From: Litorimonas sp051251645
Lineage (GTDB): Bacteria; Pseudomonadota; Alphaproteobacteria; Caulobacterales; Maricaulaceae
Assembly: GCA_051251645.1 (NCBI GenBank)
Contig: JBPOEY010000005.1
Location: forward strand, 1 to 64,000
DNA: 64,000 bases
Reading direction: 5' to 3'
The position numbers and the translations under genes were made by a program. Numbering within the stretch: the first letter of the stretch is position 1; each line of letters opens with the position of its first letter. Positions 16,381 through 25,523 of this stretch are shown here, one piece after another. The notes beneath the pieces are model-generated. The model was not told the DNA's origin. It did not search any database and was given only the letters and a program-made list of their open reading frames with translations.

Positions 16381-18153
16381 ATGACATTACGCCTCCTGCT
16401 CCTCTCTTCCGCTTTGATCCTCTCTGCTTGTCAATCCTCTGCTGACAGTGACCCTCTTGTTGAAGAGACGACGGCCCTAACGATGGGCATGGTTGCTGCG
16501 GCCAACCCCTACGCGGCGGAAGCGGGTGCGGAAATATTGCGCGCCGGCGGATCAGCCGTTGATGCGGCCGTCGCTGTGCAGGCCGTCCTTGGATTGGTAG
16601 AGCCGCAAAGCTCAGGCTTAGGCGGCGGAGCCTTTATGGTGCTGCATGACCCTAAGACGAATGAGACTTGGACATATGACGGGCGCGAAACCGCGCCGTC
16701 TGCGGCGACTTCGGCCTTGTTCTTGAATGAGGAGGGTCAACCCCTCCGTTACTTTGATGGCATCGCTTCAGGGCGGTCTACGGGTGCGCCCGGAGCTGTT
16801 GCTATGCTCGGCCTCGCACATGCGGATCATGGCACATTGCCGTGGGCTGATAATCTGACCACGGCCATCGATCTTGCGGAAGAGGGATTTGTCGTCAGTC
16901 CGCGCATGGCGGACCTTGTCGCCCGAATGGGGAAATTCGTGCTGCCACGCGATGATAATGCGCGCGCATACTTCTTTGTAGATGGTGACCCGACCCAACC
17001 ACTGCCCGTGGGCTTTGTGCGCGATAACCCGGCCTATGCCGCGACCTTGCGCGCGATCCAAGTCAACCCGCGGGCGCTGCTCGAGGGCCCGATTGCTCAG
17101 TCCATTATTGATAAGACGCGCGAAGCCCCCCTCCCGGGCGCGTTGAGCGTGGCTGACATGGCCAATTATCAACCGATCAAAAAACCTGCACTGTGCTCAA
17201 CCTACCGTGATTATCGTCTGTGCTCTGCGCCGCCGCCGTCATCAGGCGGTGTTGGCGTTCAAGCTATTTTGGGTCTGTTGGAACCGTTTAATATGGCCGA
17301 GCTCGGCCCGTCTATCGAAGGGTGGCATTATTTTATTGAAGCCAGCCAGCTGGCTTATGCCGACCGCGATCAATATGTCGGTGACCCGAATTTCGTCTCT
17401 GTTCCCGTCAAAGACATGTTGGATAAAGGCTATCTGGCGGGACGGTCAGGTTTGATAAAACCGATGGCGGTGTTGGCCAATTATCCGGCGGGGGATCTCG
17501 GTCCAGCGGGTACCGATGCGACGGCGGAAGTGCCGGGCACATCGCATTTCACCGTCGTGGACAAAACGGGCTTAGTTGTGTCGATGACAACGACGGTCGA
17601 GGCCCCCTTTGGTTCACAGCGCATGGTCGGCGGTTTCATGCTCAATAATGAACTGACAGATTTCTCCTTCCGGCCTGTTGATGATCAGGGTCGGGCCGTG
17701 GCCAACCGCGTGCAGCCTGGCAAACGTCCGCGCTCCTCTATGGCCCCGCATATTGTGTTTAATCCCGACGGCACGCTCGCTTTCACCACGGGCTCACCGG
17801 GCGGCAATGCTATTCTCGCTTATACGGCGAAGTCTATCGTGGGCATGATTGATTGGGGGCTCGACCCGCAAACTGCGATTGAACTCCCCAATGTTATCGC
17901 GCGCAACGGAACCGTTCGCATGGAAGCCAAGGATTTGCCCGAAGAAGATACGGATGAAGTCCAACGCGCGGGTCCAGCCCAAGAATTCGGCATGAACTCG
18001 GATGTGATTGATGGATTGGAAGCACTCGGCCATGATATTGTGCGGTCGCGCGGTGAGATCAGCGGCTTACATATTATTCGCCTGCTACCGGACGGCACTT
18101 TGGACGGTGGCGCGGACCCCCGGCGCGAAGGCGCCGTCATTTCTGTGGAATAA
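16381..18153 (+). CDS. ggt: gamma-glutamyltransferase
   Basis: A 590-aa exported enzyme that cleaves gamma-glutamyl bonds such as in glutathione. The start at 16381 gives a lipoprotein signal (LLLLSSALILSAC); an upstream in-frame start at 16285 would bury it. Family landmarks are GGSAVDAAVAVQAVLGLVEP, SGLGGGAF, and the autoprocessing site PGTSHFTVVD with catalytic Thr387, followed by VSMTTTVEAPFGS. The late Gly-rich GSPGGNAI loop is present. The precursor should split before Thr387 into two subunits. It is convergent with a sensor kinase gene. Confidence 0.95.
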   Translation: MTLRLLLLSSALILSACQSSADSDPLVEETTALTMGMVAAANPYAAEAGAEILRAGGSAVDAAVAVQAVLGLVEPQSSGLGGGAFMVLHDPKTNETWTYDGRETAPSAATSALFLNEEGQPLRYFDGIASGRSTGAPGAVAMLGLAHADHGTLPWADNLTTAIDLAEEGFVVSPRMADLVARMGKFVLPRDDNARAYFFVDGDPTQPLPVGFVRDNPAYAATLRAIQVNPRALLEGPIAQSIIDKTREAPLPGALSVADMANYQPIKKPALCSTYRDYRLCSAPPPSSGGVGVQAILGLLEPFNMAELGPSIEGWHYFIEASQLAYADRDQYVGDPNFVSVPVKDMLDKGYLAGRSGLIKPMAVLANYPAGDLGPAGTDATAEVPGTSHFTVVDKTGLVVSMTTTVEAPFGSQRMVGGFMLNNELTDFSFRPVDDQGRAVANRVQPGKRPRSSMAPHIVFNPDGTLAFTTGSPGGNAILAYTAKSIVGMIDWGLDPQTAIELPNVIARNGTVRMEAKDLPEEDTDEVQRAGPAQEFGMNSDVIDGLEALGHDIVRSRGEISGLHIIRLLPDGTLDGGADPRREGAVISVE

Positions 18154-18181
18154 TGTGCGAAGGCGAAGCCAGCGTCGTTGA

Positions 18182-19606
18182 TTAGGCGGACGGCTCAGCC
18201 CGCGGTAGACCGATGATAAAGGTCGTGCCGTCAGGCCCGGTTTCCAAAAGCTCCAATGAGCCGCCCATTTTCTCGGCGAGTTCTTTCGAAATGGACAGGC
18301 CGAGCCCGGTGCTGCTGTCGCTACTCCCGCGCGTAAACGGCAGGAACAGTCTGTCTTCAACATAATCGGGAAGGCCCGGTCCATTGTCGCCAATCCGCAA
18401 GATGACCGTGTCCGCTACGATGTCAGCGGACACCTCAATTTTGGGTTTATCTTGGGTCTCCATCGCTTGCGCGGAATTTCGCAACAGGTTTGATAAAATA
18501 CGTTGGAGGTGTTCGGGGTCCGCCGTGACATGCACGTCATGCCCAATTTGATTAGCGACCCAAACCCGGGGAAAGGCCGTGCGCATATCCATTTGAACAT
18601 CGGCGAGAATGCGGCCCATCTGTACAGTTTCCAACTCAGGTTCGGGTTCGCGGGCGGATGAATATTCGAGCACTTCTTCCGTCAAGCCAACCCCGCGCTC
18701 AACCGTGCGGGTGAGGCGTTCTCCCATCTCTGATAAGCTCGGGTCCGCATGCATTGATAGGCGGTCGGCCATAAGCAGGGCGGTCGACAGCACATTGCGC
18801 AGGTCATGATTAATTTTGGTGACAGAGAGGCCTAGCGAAGCGAGACGTTCGCGTTGGCGAAAGGACGCCCGCAAACTCTGCTTCATCTCGTGAAACTCGC
18901 GTTGCAACTGCCCGATTTCGTCGCCTCGGTCTAAAAGCGGGCTAAGGTGTCGCCTCAGCTCCGGGGCTTCCCGAAAGGCGGTCATGTCATTGGCCAGCTC
19001 CCGCACCGGACGCACAATCAAGCGCAGCATCGCGAGATAGATTAAGACGCCGACAAACATCGCAATGATGAGGCTCAGCAGCAGAATACGCCCCGCATAA
19101 GCGCGTAATTCCGCGCCAATGGCGGCGCACGGCACGAGCAATTCAAGGCGGTCCTGCCCAGCAATCGGTGAGGGCGCAATGATGCGCAGATAACCATCGC
19201 CATTGGCAAAGAAATCCATCGCTGTGGCGATGAAATCAGGGAAGCGACTTGAATTACGTAAATCGACAACAGCGATGATGTCCGCTTGCGGCGGTTCGCC
19301 TAGGATGAGCAGCGTTTGCCCATCTTGGAAAGCGGCGAGAAAATCCGCATCCGTTTGCATCATAAATTGTTTGGAAAGCATCTCGGACGCTTCGCGCGAT
19401 GGATCCCCGGATTGATTGCTCATTAAAGCTTCCGCCACGAGCCCGGCTGAGCGCGCCCGCATTTCTAGACCTTCTTGGCGAAAAAACGCAATCGACGGCA
19501 CAAACAGCAATGTTTCTGCGGCCAGCACGAAGCCAACGGTCAGCAATAGCAGCCGGGCAGACAGGGATTGAGAGAAGAAGCGGCGCACGCGAACCGCATG
19601 AATCAA
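18182..19606 (-). CDS. membrane sensor histidine kinase
   Basis: A 474-aa two-component sensor. TM1 is about residues 17-40, a periplasmic sensor of about 130 residues follows, TM2 is about 171-195, then a HAMP region (RLIVRPVRELA), a HisKA-like helix with His267 in KINHDLRN, and an HATPase with GDNGPGLPD and STGLGLSISKEL. The phosphoacceptor region lacks the usual HELRTP form. No response regulator is adjacent. The start is uncertain: the TTG at 19606 lies inside the gcrA terminator, and a GTG at 19588 is possible. Confidence 0.88.
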   Translation of the reverse strand: MIHAVRVRRFFSQSLSARLLLLTVGFVLAAETLLFVPSIAFFRQEGLEMRARSAGLVAEALMSNQSGDPSREASEMLSKQFMMQTDADFLAAFQDGQTLLILGEPPQADIIAVVDLRNSSRFPDFIATAMDFFANGDGYLRIIAPSPIAGQDRLELLVPCAAIGAELRAYAGRILLLSLIIAMFVGVLIYLAMLRLIVRPVRELANDMTAFREAPELRRHLSPLLDRGDEIGQLQREFHEMKQSLRASFRQRERLASLGLSVTKINHDLRNVLSTALLMADRLSMHADPSLSEMGERLTRTVERGVGLTEEVLEYSSAREPEPELETVQMGRILADVQMDMRTAFPRVWVANQIGHDVHVTADPEHLQRILSNLLRNSAQAMETQDKPKIEVSADIVADTVILRIGDNGPGLPDYVEDRLFLPFTRGSSDSSTGLGLSISKELAEKMGGSLELLETGPDGTTFIIGLPRAEPSA

Positions 19607-19632
19607 AAAGGCGCGCCCGGCAAGGCGCGCCT
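19601..19632 (-). terminator. gcrA terminator, abutting the kinase start
   Basis: On the minus strand AGGCGCGCC and GGCGCGCCT form a 9-bp G/C-rich stem around a 6-base loop, followed by TTTTT. It lies 27 bases after the gcrA stop and directly before the sensor kinase start. Confidence 0.82.
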
Positions 19633-19658
19633 CTAAATTGTGATCAATACGGCGGCGC

Positions 19659-20204
19659 TTAGCGCAGGCGTTTACGCGATGTCGGTGCGGGTCCGATGCT
19701 AATCATCTTACCGGATGAATTGCGACGGCGGGACGGCTGATAAGCGACCATCGAATGCGGCGTGCAATAGGGCTCATCAGGATCGGTCTTGCGGCCACAA
19801 AAGCGGAACTCATCAGCTTTTGGATCGCCGATCGGGAATTTGCACATATGGTCCGTGATTGTCAGGATCGTGGCATAGGTGCCGTCTTTAAGCGGCTTGG
19901 CCTTCAAAGGCGGCTGCTCAATTGTTGCGGGCAGCTGTGCCGCGATTTTTGTCTTTGCCTTGGCCTCTGCCGCTTTCGCCGTGGTTCGAGTGGGTTTCGG
20001 GGCCGCTTTAGGACGGGCTGTAACAGCGGGCTTCGCAGGCTTGGGCCGGCTCGGCTTGGCCCGACCGGACAGACCAAGACGGTGAACTTTACCGATCACG
20101 GCATTGCGTGTTACGCCGCCCAGCTGTTTGGCGATCTGTGACGCGGACAGGCCGTCAGCCCAGAGTTTGCTTAATGTTTCGACGCGGTCTTCGGTCCAAG
20201 CCAT
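19659..20204 (-). CDS. gcrA: GcrA cell-cycle regulator
   Basis: A 181-aa GcrA protein, the sigma70-associated regulator that acts with CcrM DNA methylation in alphaproteobacteria. The N terminus MAWTEDRVETLSKLW and the helix-turn-helix GLSASQIAKQLGGVTRNAV are diagnostic. A Lys/Ala/Pro-rich linker (about 50-110) follows. The C-terminal domain carries CKFPIGDP, FCGRKTD and YCTPH, the conserved Cys-containing sigma-binding part. The gene is single, with a terminator just after it. Confidence 0.97.
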   Translation of the reverse strand: MAWTEDRVETLSKLWADGLSASQIAKQLGGVTRNAVIGKVHRLGLSGRAKPSRPKPAKPAVTARPKAAPKPTRTTAKAAEAKAKTKIAAQLPATIEQPPLKAKPLKDGTYATILTITDHMCKFPIGDPKADEFRFCGRKTDPDEPYCTPHSMVAYQPSRRRNSSGKMISIGPAPTSRKRLR

Positions 20205-20492
20205 GGACGATCTCCTTTAATAGGCGGGAGTCTTCGTAGAAGCGAAGCCCTCACACCATATCTTGTGCTTACTATCACAAATCTTGTAGCAAGCGCTTTG
20301 GAAACCACAAAATATAGACGTCCGCCTATCCACAAGAATCAATATGTAGTGGCGCCCTCGTCCACAGACAACTTTACTCACAGACCCTTGACGCGCGGAT
20401 TGGCCCCTATTTCTCGCGATAAACAGCTCGGACCTGCTGCGGGGGTGGCTCGAGGTTGGACAGGCTTCAGCACGCGGCGTAAGACCCGCTCT

Positions 20493-21302
20493 ATGTCTAA
20501 ACCGCTTGTCGATTCCTCTCAACCGATTGCGCGCAATCTGGGGCCCATCAATTGGATGGGTCTGGCGACGCTGTATAAGAAAGAAGTGAAACGCTTCATG
20601 CGAGTCGGACCGCAGACCTTGCTCGCGCCGATTATTTCCAATCTACTGTATATGACGGTCTTTGTGCTGGCTTTCGCGGCCCTCCGTCCGGACCCAAGCG
20701 AATTCATGGCCTTCCTTGCGCCGGGTTTGGTGATGCTGGGTATCCTGAATAATGCCGCCGCAAATTCGTCCTCCTCTATTATGACGGGGAAGATGATGGG
20801 GTCGATCACAGATGTGTTGATGCCGCCTTTGTCCTCCATCGAATTGGCTTTGGGCTGGATCGGCGGCGCGGCCACACGCGGTGTGCTTGTGGCCATCGCG
20901 ACGGGGATCGCGCTGTCATTTTTCACTCCGCTTATCCCAACCCACATCTGGGCAGTGCTTTATTTCGGACTCAGCGCGGCGTTCATGATGTCGATGGTCG
21001 GCGTGCTGTCTGGCGTCTGGGCCGAAAAGTTCGATCAACTCGCCGTGGTCAATCAGTTCATCATCCTGCCGCTGTCATTCCTGTCCGGCACATTCTACAA
21101 GATCGACGTCCTCCCGCCGATTTTCCAAACTCTGATACAGGGCAATCCGCTGTTCTACCTGATCGATGGCTTCCGCTATGGTTTCACAGGCGAGACGGAC
21201 GCCAACCTTATGATCGGGGTTGTCTTTATCGCAGTCTTGAATATCGCTCTATTTCTCACTGTCTGGTTGGTGCTTCGCGCAGGCTGGCGGATAAAGTCCT
21301 AA
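20493..21302 (+). CDS. ABC-2 type transporter permease
   Basis: A 269-aa inner-membrane permease with about six hydrophobic segments and an ABC-2 fold of the YadH/NodJ/DrrB kind. Features are LYKKEVKRFMRVGPQTLLAP near the N terminus and the IILPLSFLSGTFYKID loop followed by NPLFYLIDGFRYGFTG. The ATG at 20493 is chosen; an in-frame extension to 20265 lacks conserved sequence. No ATP-binding partner is next to it, which is unusual. Substrate is unknown. Confidence 0.88.
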   Translation: MSKPLVDSSQPIARNLGPINWMGLATLYKKEVKRFMRVGPQTLLAPIISNLLYMTVFVLAFAALRPDPSEFMAFLAPGLVMLGILNNAAANSSSSIMTGKMMGSITDVLMPPLSSIELALGWIGGAATRGVLVAIATGIALSFFTPLIPTHIWAVLYFGLSAAFMMSMVGVLSGVWAEKFDQLAVVNQFIILPLSFLSGTFYKIDVLPPIFQTLIQGNPLFYLIDGFRYGFTGETDANLMIGVVFIAVLNIALFLTVWLVLRAGWRIKS

Positions 21303-21314
21303 ACGGAGGCCACC

Positions 21315-22505
21315 ATGGCCAAAGGCAACCACCTTTTCGATTGTTACAATCCCCCTGAAATCACGTTTGAACGTGGCGAGGGTGCTTATCTTTATACGGA
21401 TAGTGGCGAGCGCTATCTCGATTTCATCGCCGGCATCGCGGTCAATTCCCTCGGCCACGCGCCCAAAGATATTGCTGAGGCCATAACTGCGCAGATGGGC
21501 AAGGTCTGGCACCTGTCCAACATGTTCAAAGTGCCGGGGCAGATTGATCTGTCCAAACGCTATTGCGACAGCCTATCGTGGGCGGACAAAGTCTTCTTTC
21601 AAAACTCCGGTACAGAGTCGCTTGAGTTAGCGATGAAAGCCGCGCGCCGTTACCAGTTTGGCGAAGGCCGTCCGGAGCGGGTTGACATCATCGGGTTTGG
21701 CGGAGCCTTCCACGGTCGGTCATTCGCGGCAATCAATGCGGCGGGTAATCCGAAATATCTCGAAGGTTTCGGCCCTCGTCTGCCAGGTTTTATCAATTTG
21801 CCATTCGGCGATCATGACGCGCTGAAAGAAGCGGTCGGTCCGACAACGGCGGCGATTCTCGTTGAACCCGTGCAGGGCGAAGGCGGTGTGCGGGCTTTGC
21901 CACCAGAATGCCTGCGCGGTCTGCGCGAAATGTGCGACGAAAATGATCTGATGTTGATCTATGATGAGGTCCAGTGCGGCGCAGGCCGGACCGGGGAGCT
22001 CTGGGCGCATCAATGGGTTGAGGGTGGAGAGCCTGATATCATGGCTGTGGCCAAAGGTGTGGGTGGCGGGTTCCCGCTTGGCGCGGTCATCGCGACCGAA
22101 GAGGCCGCCAAACATATGGTCCCCGGCACACACGGCACGACCTATGGCGGCAATCCGCTCGCTATGGCGGCCGGCATCGCCGTGTTCGACCGGATCAGCG
22201 ACCCAGACTTCCTAGAGCATGTGCGCGACATTTCGAATAAGTTCCGTCAGTCGCTCGCGGGGCTCAAGGATGAATTCCCAGACTTGATCGAAGATGTGCG
22301 CGGCAAAGGCTTGCTGGTCGGGTTAAAGATGAAGGTCACGGGGGATAATTTGGTCGCAAAAAACGACGCGCTGGCTCACAAGCTGATGGTCGGAACCGCA
22401 GGTGACAATGTCCTGCGAATGGCCCCGCCGCTCATTATTGGCGAAACCGAAATGCGCGAAGCGATGGATAAGCTCCGCGCGGTCTTCACGGATATGCGCA
22501 CTTAG
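21315..22505 (+). CDS. argD: acetylornithine aminotransferase
   Basis: A 396-aa class III PLP-dependent aminotransferase converting N-acetylglutamate semialdehyde to N-acetylornithine, possibly also acting in lysine synthesis. The start is preceded by GGAGG. Landmarks are FFQNSGTESLELAMKAAR, GGAFHGRSFAA, the PLP-Asp region MLIYDEVQCGAGRTG and the Schiff-base Lys in MAVAKGVGGGFPLGA. It lies 12 bases after the ABC-2 permease gene. argF is elsewhere in this window (9562). Confidence 0.95.
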   Translation: MAKGNHLFDCYNPPEITFERGEGAYLYTDSGERYLDFIAGIAVNSLGHAPKDIAEAITAQMGKVWHLSNMFKVPGQIDLSKRYCDSLSWADKVFFQNSGTESLELAMKAARRYQFGEGRPERVDIIGFGGAFHGRSFAAINAAGNPKYLEGFGPRLPGFINLPFGDHDALKEAVGPTTAAILVEPVQGEGGVRALPPECLRGLREMCDENDLMLIYDEVQCGAGRTGELWAHQWVEGGEPDIMAVAKGVGGGFPLGAVIATEEAAKHMVPGTHGTTYGGNPLAMAAGIAVFDRISDPDFLEHVRDISNKFRQSLAGLKDEFPDLIEDVRGKGLLVGLKMKVTGDNLVAKNDALAHKLMVGTAGDNVLRMAPPLIIGETEMREAMDKLRAVFTDMRT

Positions 22506-22531
22506 TATCTCGCAAGTGCTAGAGCGAAGTT

Positions 22532-23128
22532 ATGATGCCCCCCGATATCGGTCAGCAATATGATAAAATAGCCGGATGGTGGAATGAGCGTCACGATCAG
22601 TCCACTTATGGTCTAGCGCAAGTGGACCGGGCTTTGGCATTTGTGACTACTGGAGGCAAAGCGCTAGATGTTGGATGCGGATCTGGTGGGCGGTTTGTTC
22701 GGCGCCTTAAAGAGCGAGATTTTGAAGTGATAGGCGTTGACGCGTCAATGGAGATGATAACGCTGGCGCGTGCGAACCATCCCGACACGCGTTTTGTGAC
22801 TGCCAATATCATTGATTGGGAGGCAGACGAAAAGTTTGATTTCATTCTTGCGTGGGACAGTTTATTTCACCTGCCGCTTGAGCATCAAGTTCCAGTTTTG
22901 TCTAAACTGTGTGGCTTGTTGTCAAAAAACGGCCTGCTTATTCATACGTTCGGGAATGATAAAGGCGGCGACCATACGGATCAATGGCGGGGGCAGACCT
23001 TTCGATATAGCTCGATTGGTATAACTCGGAATATTGAGGTTCTGCACGATAAGGGCCTGTCGCTCTTACACCTTGAACTCGATCAATTTCCTGAAAATCA
23101 CGTCTATGCGATTTCCCAAAAATTATAA
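22532..23128 (+). CDS. class I SAM-dependent methyltransferase
   Basis: A 198-aa small-molecule methyltransferase-type protein. Motif I is ALDVGCGSGGRF, motif II VIGVDAS, and the post-motif region FDFILAWDSLFHLP. It is of the UbiE/Tam-like kind, and the substrate cannot be assigned. It follows argD by 26 bases and its end overlaps the convergent EamA gene by six bases. Confidence 0.85.
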   Translation: MMPPDIGQQYDKIAGWWNERHDQSTYGLAQVDRALAFVTTGGKALDVGCGSGGRFVRRLKERDFEVIGVDASMEMITLARANHPDTRFVTANIIDWEADEKFDFILAWDSLFHLPLEHQVPVLSKLCGLLSKNGLLIHTFGNDKGGDHTDQWRGQTFRYSSIGITRNIEVLHDKGLSLLHLELDQFPENHVYAISQKL

Positions 23129-23977
23129 ATTCATCATCGCCAGTCCGCTGGCGGTGATGGCGGCAAAGGCGAGGCGGCGCGCGCCGAACCCTTCTTTCAG
23201 GAAGAGCCATCCGAACAGCGCGCCAAACACGACCGCGCTTTCGCGCAAGGCACTGACCCGCGCGACCTCGGTCAAGCTCATTGCATAGAGCAACATGCCA
23301 AACGATAGCATCGACCCCAGCGCCGCGATCACCCCATAACGCCAAATCGCGCGCGCATCGCGCCATAGGGTCGGCCCGCGCAAGATGGACCCTGCAACGC
23401 CCATTTGCACCCCATCGAGCACGAACAGCCAGACAATATAGGTGAACGGGCTGTCGACCATCCGAACCCCGCGCGCATCCAGCACGGAATAGAGCGCGAT
23501 AGCGGCGGCGGTGAAGCCAGCAAACAACAACGCCGACCGCGGCGCATCAATGCCGGACACAGACTTGCCGGGTTTAAGGACAAACCCAAACACGCCCAAT
23601 GTGGCGATGATCAAGCCAGCCCACTCGATAGGGCGCAGCGATTCCTTTAGAAAAAGGAAGGCGGCCACGGCGACGAGGATCGGCGCACCGCCGCGCATGA
23701 CGGGAAAAACAAGCGATAGATCGCCCCGCGTGAGCGCATTAATCAACCCGAATTGATAGGCCCCATGTGCCATTAAACTGAGTGCGAGCGCGACCCAAAC
23801 AGGGCCTGTGGGGAAGGGCACAAATAAGATCGCTGGGAGCGTAAGAATCGCTGCGGTGACTGACAGCACGACCCGCGCCATCAAAATATCCTGTCCGGCT
23901 TTTACGACGGCATTGACAGCGGCGAGGCTAACCGCGCTGGTCAAGCCGAGCAGGATAGCGAGTGTTGTGGGGGTCAT
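23123..23977 (-). CDS. EamA/DMT-superfamily transporter
   Basis: A 284-aa inner-membrane protein with ten predicted hydrophobic helices arranged as two EamA repeats of about five each. The loop MRGGAPILVAVAAFLFLKE and the later ALRESAVVFGALFGWLFLKE are the two repeat signatures. Substrates of this family are diverse small metabolites. It converges on the methyltransferase gene. Confidence 0.88.
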   Translation of the reverse strand: MTPTTLAILLGLTSAVSLAAVNAVVKAGQDILMARVVLSVTAAILTLPAILFVPFPTGPVWVALALSLMAHGAYQFGLINALTRGDLSLVFPVMRGGAPILVAVAAFLFLKESLRPIEWAGLIIATLGVFGFVLKPGKSVSGIDAPRSALLFAGFTAAAIALYSVLDARGVRMVDSPFTYIVWLFVLDGVQMGVAGSILRGPTLWRDARAIWRYGVIAALGSMLSFGMLLYAMSLTEVARVSALRESAVVFGALFGWLFLKEGFGARRLAFAAITASGLAMMNL

Positions 23978-24242
23978 GATGGGGTCGCTGGCCTGTTTCT
24001 ATTCGACGGGGTTAGCCGACGCGCGACCCGATGTCTCGCAAGTCCGGTGGAGGTCGTGTCATCTTTACAAGTAACAGACGGTTTTACGAATTTGACGCCC
24101 ATCACTTTTATAATCGCACAGAGGAGTATTTGAGTAGACGTTGGGCCAGCGCCCCGCTGCAAACCCGACGGACCCCACACGCGTGAGGGTCGGATTTTAT
24201 GCCCGTTCGCACAATAGGCAGGCCGAGCAAAGGAATAGATTT

Positions 24243-24494
24243 ATGAGCCATACGCCCCATGAACTCGCCGCAGATTTTCCAGAATATGCTAAACAATTGC
24301 ACCAGCTAAAGACAACGGACGCTCATTTTCGAAAGCTAGCAGACAAATACCACGACATTAATCGGGACGTTCATCGCGCCGAAACCAATATTGAACCGAC
24401 ATCAGATGACAATATGGTAGACATGCGGAAACAACGCGCCGTCCTCAAGGATGAAATCTATGGCCTGTTGAAAGCATGTGCTGTGTCTGAATAA
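24243..24494 (+). CDS. YdcH-family (DUF465) small coiled-coil protein
   Basis: An 83-aa helical protein. The ATG at 24243 has AAAGGA upstream, so the longer frame from 24141 is rejected. The pattern FPEYAKQLHQLKTTDAHF, then ADKYHDINRDVHRAE, is the DUF465/YdcH signature. It has a likely coiled coil, then a short C terminus with RQ/LKDEIY. The function of the family is unknown. Confidence 0.88.
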   Translation: MSHTPHELAADFPEYAKQLHQLKTTDAHFRKLADKYHDINRDVHRAETNIEPTSDDNMVDMRKQRAVLKDEIYGLLKACAVSE

Positions 24495-24571
24495 AGAGGG
24501 CGCTGCCAAGGGCGAAAGACCAAGAATGTCGAGACTAAAACGTTAGACGCGTTTCGCTTTTCTGCGGGTCA

Positions 24572-25462
24572 TCACTCACTAAAGAAATGCAAGTTTTTTC
24601 GACCCTTCGCGATCCGGTCGATGTCCTGCAACTCTGACAAATACGTCTCCAGATACTCTAGCGGGATCATATTGGGGCCATCGCTCGGTGCGCTGGCGGG
24701 GTCTTGATGGGTTTCGGCGAAGATGCCGGCCACGCCAACGGCGATCGCGGCGCGGGACAGGGTGGGTACCATTTCGCGTTGGCCGCCACTGGTGGCGCCT
24801 TGACCGCCCGGTTGCTGCACGCTGTGGGTCGCATCGAAAATGATCGGTAGGCCTGTGTCACGCGCCATCGTCGGCAGACCCCGGAAATCACTGACGAGTG
24901 TGTTATAGCCAAAGCTTGCGCCGCGTTCGGTCAGCAGCACATTCGGATTGCCTGCATCCAAAACCTTTTGGGCGACATTTTTCATATCACTAGGGGAGAG
25001 GAACTGGCCTTTTTTGATCTTAATGACACGGCCTGTTGCGGCAGCGGCGATTAACAGATCGGTCTGGCGGCAGAGAAAGGCAGGGATTTGCAAGACATCC
25101 ACGACCTCGCCGACGACCGCACATTGATCGGGCAAATGGATATCCGTCAGGACAGGCACGCCAAACGTGTCTTTGACAGCTTGGAAAACGGGCAGGGCCT
25201 CGTGCAACCCGACACCGCGTTCTGAGCTCATACTCGTCCGGTTCGCTTTGTCGAAACTGGTTTTATAGACAAAGCTGATCCCAAGCTTGTCGGTAATCTT
25301 TTTAATCGCCTCGGCCATGAAGAGCGCGTGATCGCGATTTTCCATCGCGCACGGACCCGCGAAGAGCGAAAAGGGCAGGTCATTGCCAAAGGTGACATCG
25401 CCAGCTGGCGCGGCGATTGTGACGTGATGAAAATTGGTAGCGGTCATGGTTTGGTCCATCAT
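24572..25462 (-). CDS. kdsA: 3-deoxy-8-phosphooctulonate synthase
   Basis: A 296-aa enzyme condensing PEP and arabinose 5-phosphate into Kdo8P, for lipopolysaccharide. Landmarks are FAGPCAMENRDHAL, YKTSFDKANRTS, VLTDIHLP, LLTERGASFGYN, FDATHSVQQPGG and ETHQDPASAPSDGPN. Starts at 25462 or 25447 are both possible. It is divergent from kdsD, with the two starts about 60 bases apart. The Asn/Cys at the metal position was not resolved, so metal dependence is not assigned. Confidence 0.96.
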   Translation of the reverse strand: MMDQTMTATNFHHVTIAAPAGDVTFGNDLPFSLFAGPCAMENRDHALFMAEAIKKITDKLGISFVYKTSFDKANRTSMSSERGVGLHEALPVFQAVKDTFGVPVLTDIHLPDQCAVVGEVVDVLQIPAFLCRQTDLLIAAAATGRVIKIKKGQFLSPSDMKNVAQKVLDAGNPNVLLTERGASFGYNTLVSDFRGLPTMARDTGLPIIFDATHSVQQPGGQGATSGGQREMVPTLSRAAIAVGVAGIFAETHQDPASAPSDGPNMIPLEYLETYLSELQDIDRIAKGRKNLHFFSE

Positions 25463-25523
25463 GGCTTTACCCGGTTCGGAGCGGGGGCTAAGTCGGTCCT
25501 CTTATGACAGCAAGACACGAAAC

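Noticed and set aside
20265..20492. Longer N terminus of the ABC-2 permease
   Set aside because: The extra residues do not look like a permease N terminus and lie in the gcrA promoter region.
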